DNA of 5,698 bases from an uncultured Bacilli bacterium (GTDB lineage: Bacteria; Bacillota_I; Bacilli_A; RF39; UBA660): assembly GCA_944363755.1 (NCBI GenBank), contig CALVVC010000066.1:1-5698 (forward strand), read 5' to 3'. Numbering within the stretch: position 1 is the first letter of the stretch; each line of letters begins with the position of its first letter. A program made the position numbers and the translations under genes. The notes under the pieces were generated by a model. The model made no database searches. It had not been told where the DNA came from and saw only the letters and a list, made by a program, of their open reading frames with translations. This document shows positions 5,286 to 5,698 of this stretch, piece after piece.

Positions 5286-5638
5286 TGAGAAATTTAAAGA
5301 TAATTTTAATGACGATAGGGCTAGCTTTTATATTAAGTATATTTGATATAAGGTTTTGCCCTTTTTTTAATATTTTTAAAGTTCCTTGCCCTGCTTGTGG
5401 TCTTACTAGAGCTTTTACACTTATTATACAATTTAAATTTATTGAAAGCTTAAAATATAACGTTCTTGCTCTTCCCCTTGTATTTTTTTCATTTATATAT
5501 ATTATTCTTTTAATAACAAAAAGAATAGACTTACTCTACTCTTTTCTTAATAAATATAAAAAAATTTTAATTATTATAACTATTATAATTATGTTAATAG
5601 TATGGATTATTAATATTAATAATCCAAAATTATACTAA
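5285..5638 (+). CDS. DUF2752 domain membrane protein
   Basis: The 117-residue product is a small integral membrane protein carrying the full DUF2752 signature. C25-P-F is followed by V34-C-P-A-C38-G-L-T-R-A (CPxCGxTRA), then the usual helix and an N59/P64 segment (YNVLALPL, 58-65) where other members have NPL. Hydrophobic segments lie at about 4-20, 58-78 and 92-110. The paired cysteines at 35 and 38 with C25 suggest a metal or redox site near the membrane surface, but no activity is established. The start ATG shares its A with the TAA stop of the TM2 gene, and no GGAG-like site lies just upstream, so translation likely depends on ribosomes finishing the TM2 gene. This supports a joint function. 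A strong hairpin follows the stop by 22 bases. The family call is firm; the role is unknown. Confidence 0.9.
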   Translation: MRNLKIILMTIGLAFILSIFDIRFCPFFNIFKVPCPACGLTRAFTLIIQFKFIESLKYNVLALPLVFFSFIYIILLITKRIDLLYSFLNKYKKILIIITIIIMLIVWIININNPKLY

Positions 5639-5660
5639 ATGTATAGCTATTAAGTAATAA

Positions 5661-5681
5661 AACCCTTATAAAATAAGGGTT
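5661..5681. terminator. Hairpin after the TM2 / DUF2752 unit, possible terminator
   Basis: AACCCTTAT (5661-5669) pairs perfectly with ATAAGGGTT (5673-5681) across a three-base AAA loop, a nine-pair stem with three G-C pairs. The plus-strand tail AATTTCATT is T-rich but broken. On the minus strand the tail would read TTTATTACTT, so it could act in both directions. The last 17 bases of the window hold nothing I can name. Confidence 0.6.
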
Positions 5682-5698
5682 AATTTCATTATGGAGCG

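Noticed and set aside
5691..5698. ATGGAGCG at the right edge as a new gene start, or GGAGCG as the 5' end of a tRNA
   Set aside because: Eight bases are too few; no separate ribosome binding site is visible and nothing of a tRNA body lies inside the window.
1..5698. Recoded UGA (mycoplasma-type code) suggested by the very low GC
   Set aside because: Tryptophan is encoded by TGG in the clear genes and no in-frame TGA interrupts conserved domains, so the standard code fits.

Overview
The window is about 5.7 kb of very AT-rich DNA with the signals of a low-GC Firmicute. It has strong GGAG-type ribosome binding sites, TATAAT -10 boxes, very short leaders, mostly TAA stops and TGG for tryptophan (standard code). 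The genes are of Firmicutes type: a LysM-GH18 protein of the SleL/YaaH spore cortex-lytic family without a signal peptide, a YitT-family membrane protein, and a coupled TM2 / DUF2752 pair. A clostridial or gut Bacilli-like organism with a spore-forming ancestry fits. I cannot name a genus.

Layout. (1) Positions 1-1227, minus strand: an incomplete reading frame of 409 codons running off the left edge, soluble, Lys/Glu/Asn-rich and of unrecognised family. (2) 1228-1343: a divergent control region with a 16-bp, nearly perfect inverted repeat placed exactly midway between two outward-facing -10 boxes. (3) 1344-2222, plus: a LysR-type regulator, closed by an intrinsic terminator; its real start is probably 1344, not 1299. 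(4) 4332 to 2271, minus: a probable two-gene unit, yitT-like gene followed 46 nt later by the SleL/YaaH-like hydrolase, which starts at TTG. (5) 4333-4435: a second symmetric divergent promoter. (6) 4436-4852, plus: a GNAT acetyltransferase. (7) 4950-5638, plus: TM2-domain protein and DUF2752 protein overlapping by one base, followed by a stable hairpin. Every intergenic stretch is shorter than 300 bases.

How the parts may work together. The LysR gene and the unknown left-hand gene look like a regulator and its divergently transcribed target sharing one operator; this is the most distinctive unit here. The YitT/SleL-like pair may be linked to the spore or the cell envelope, but only the hydrolase family points that way. 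The TM2 and DUF2752 proteins are probably made together as small inner-membrane partners of unknown function. I found no CRISPR array, insertion sequence, tRNA, rRNA or riboswitch. The best candidate for something undescribed is the unknown protein with its symmetric operator, but the sequence alone does not reveal its function.
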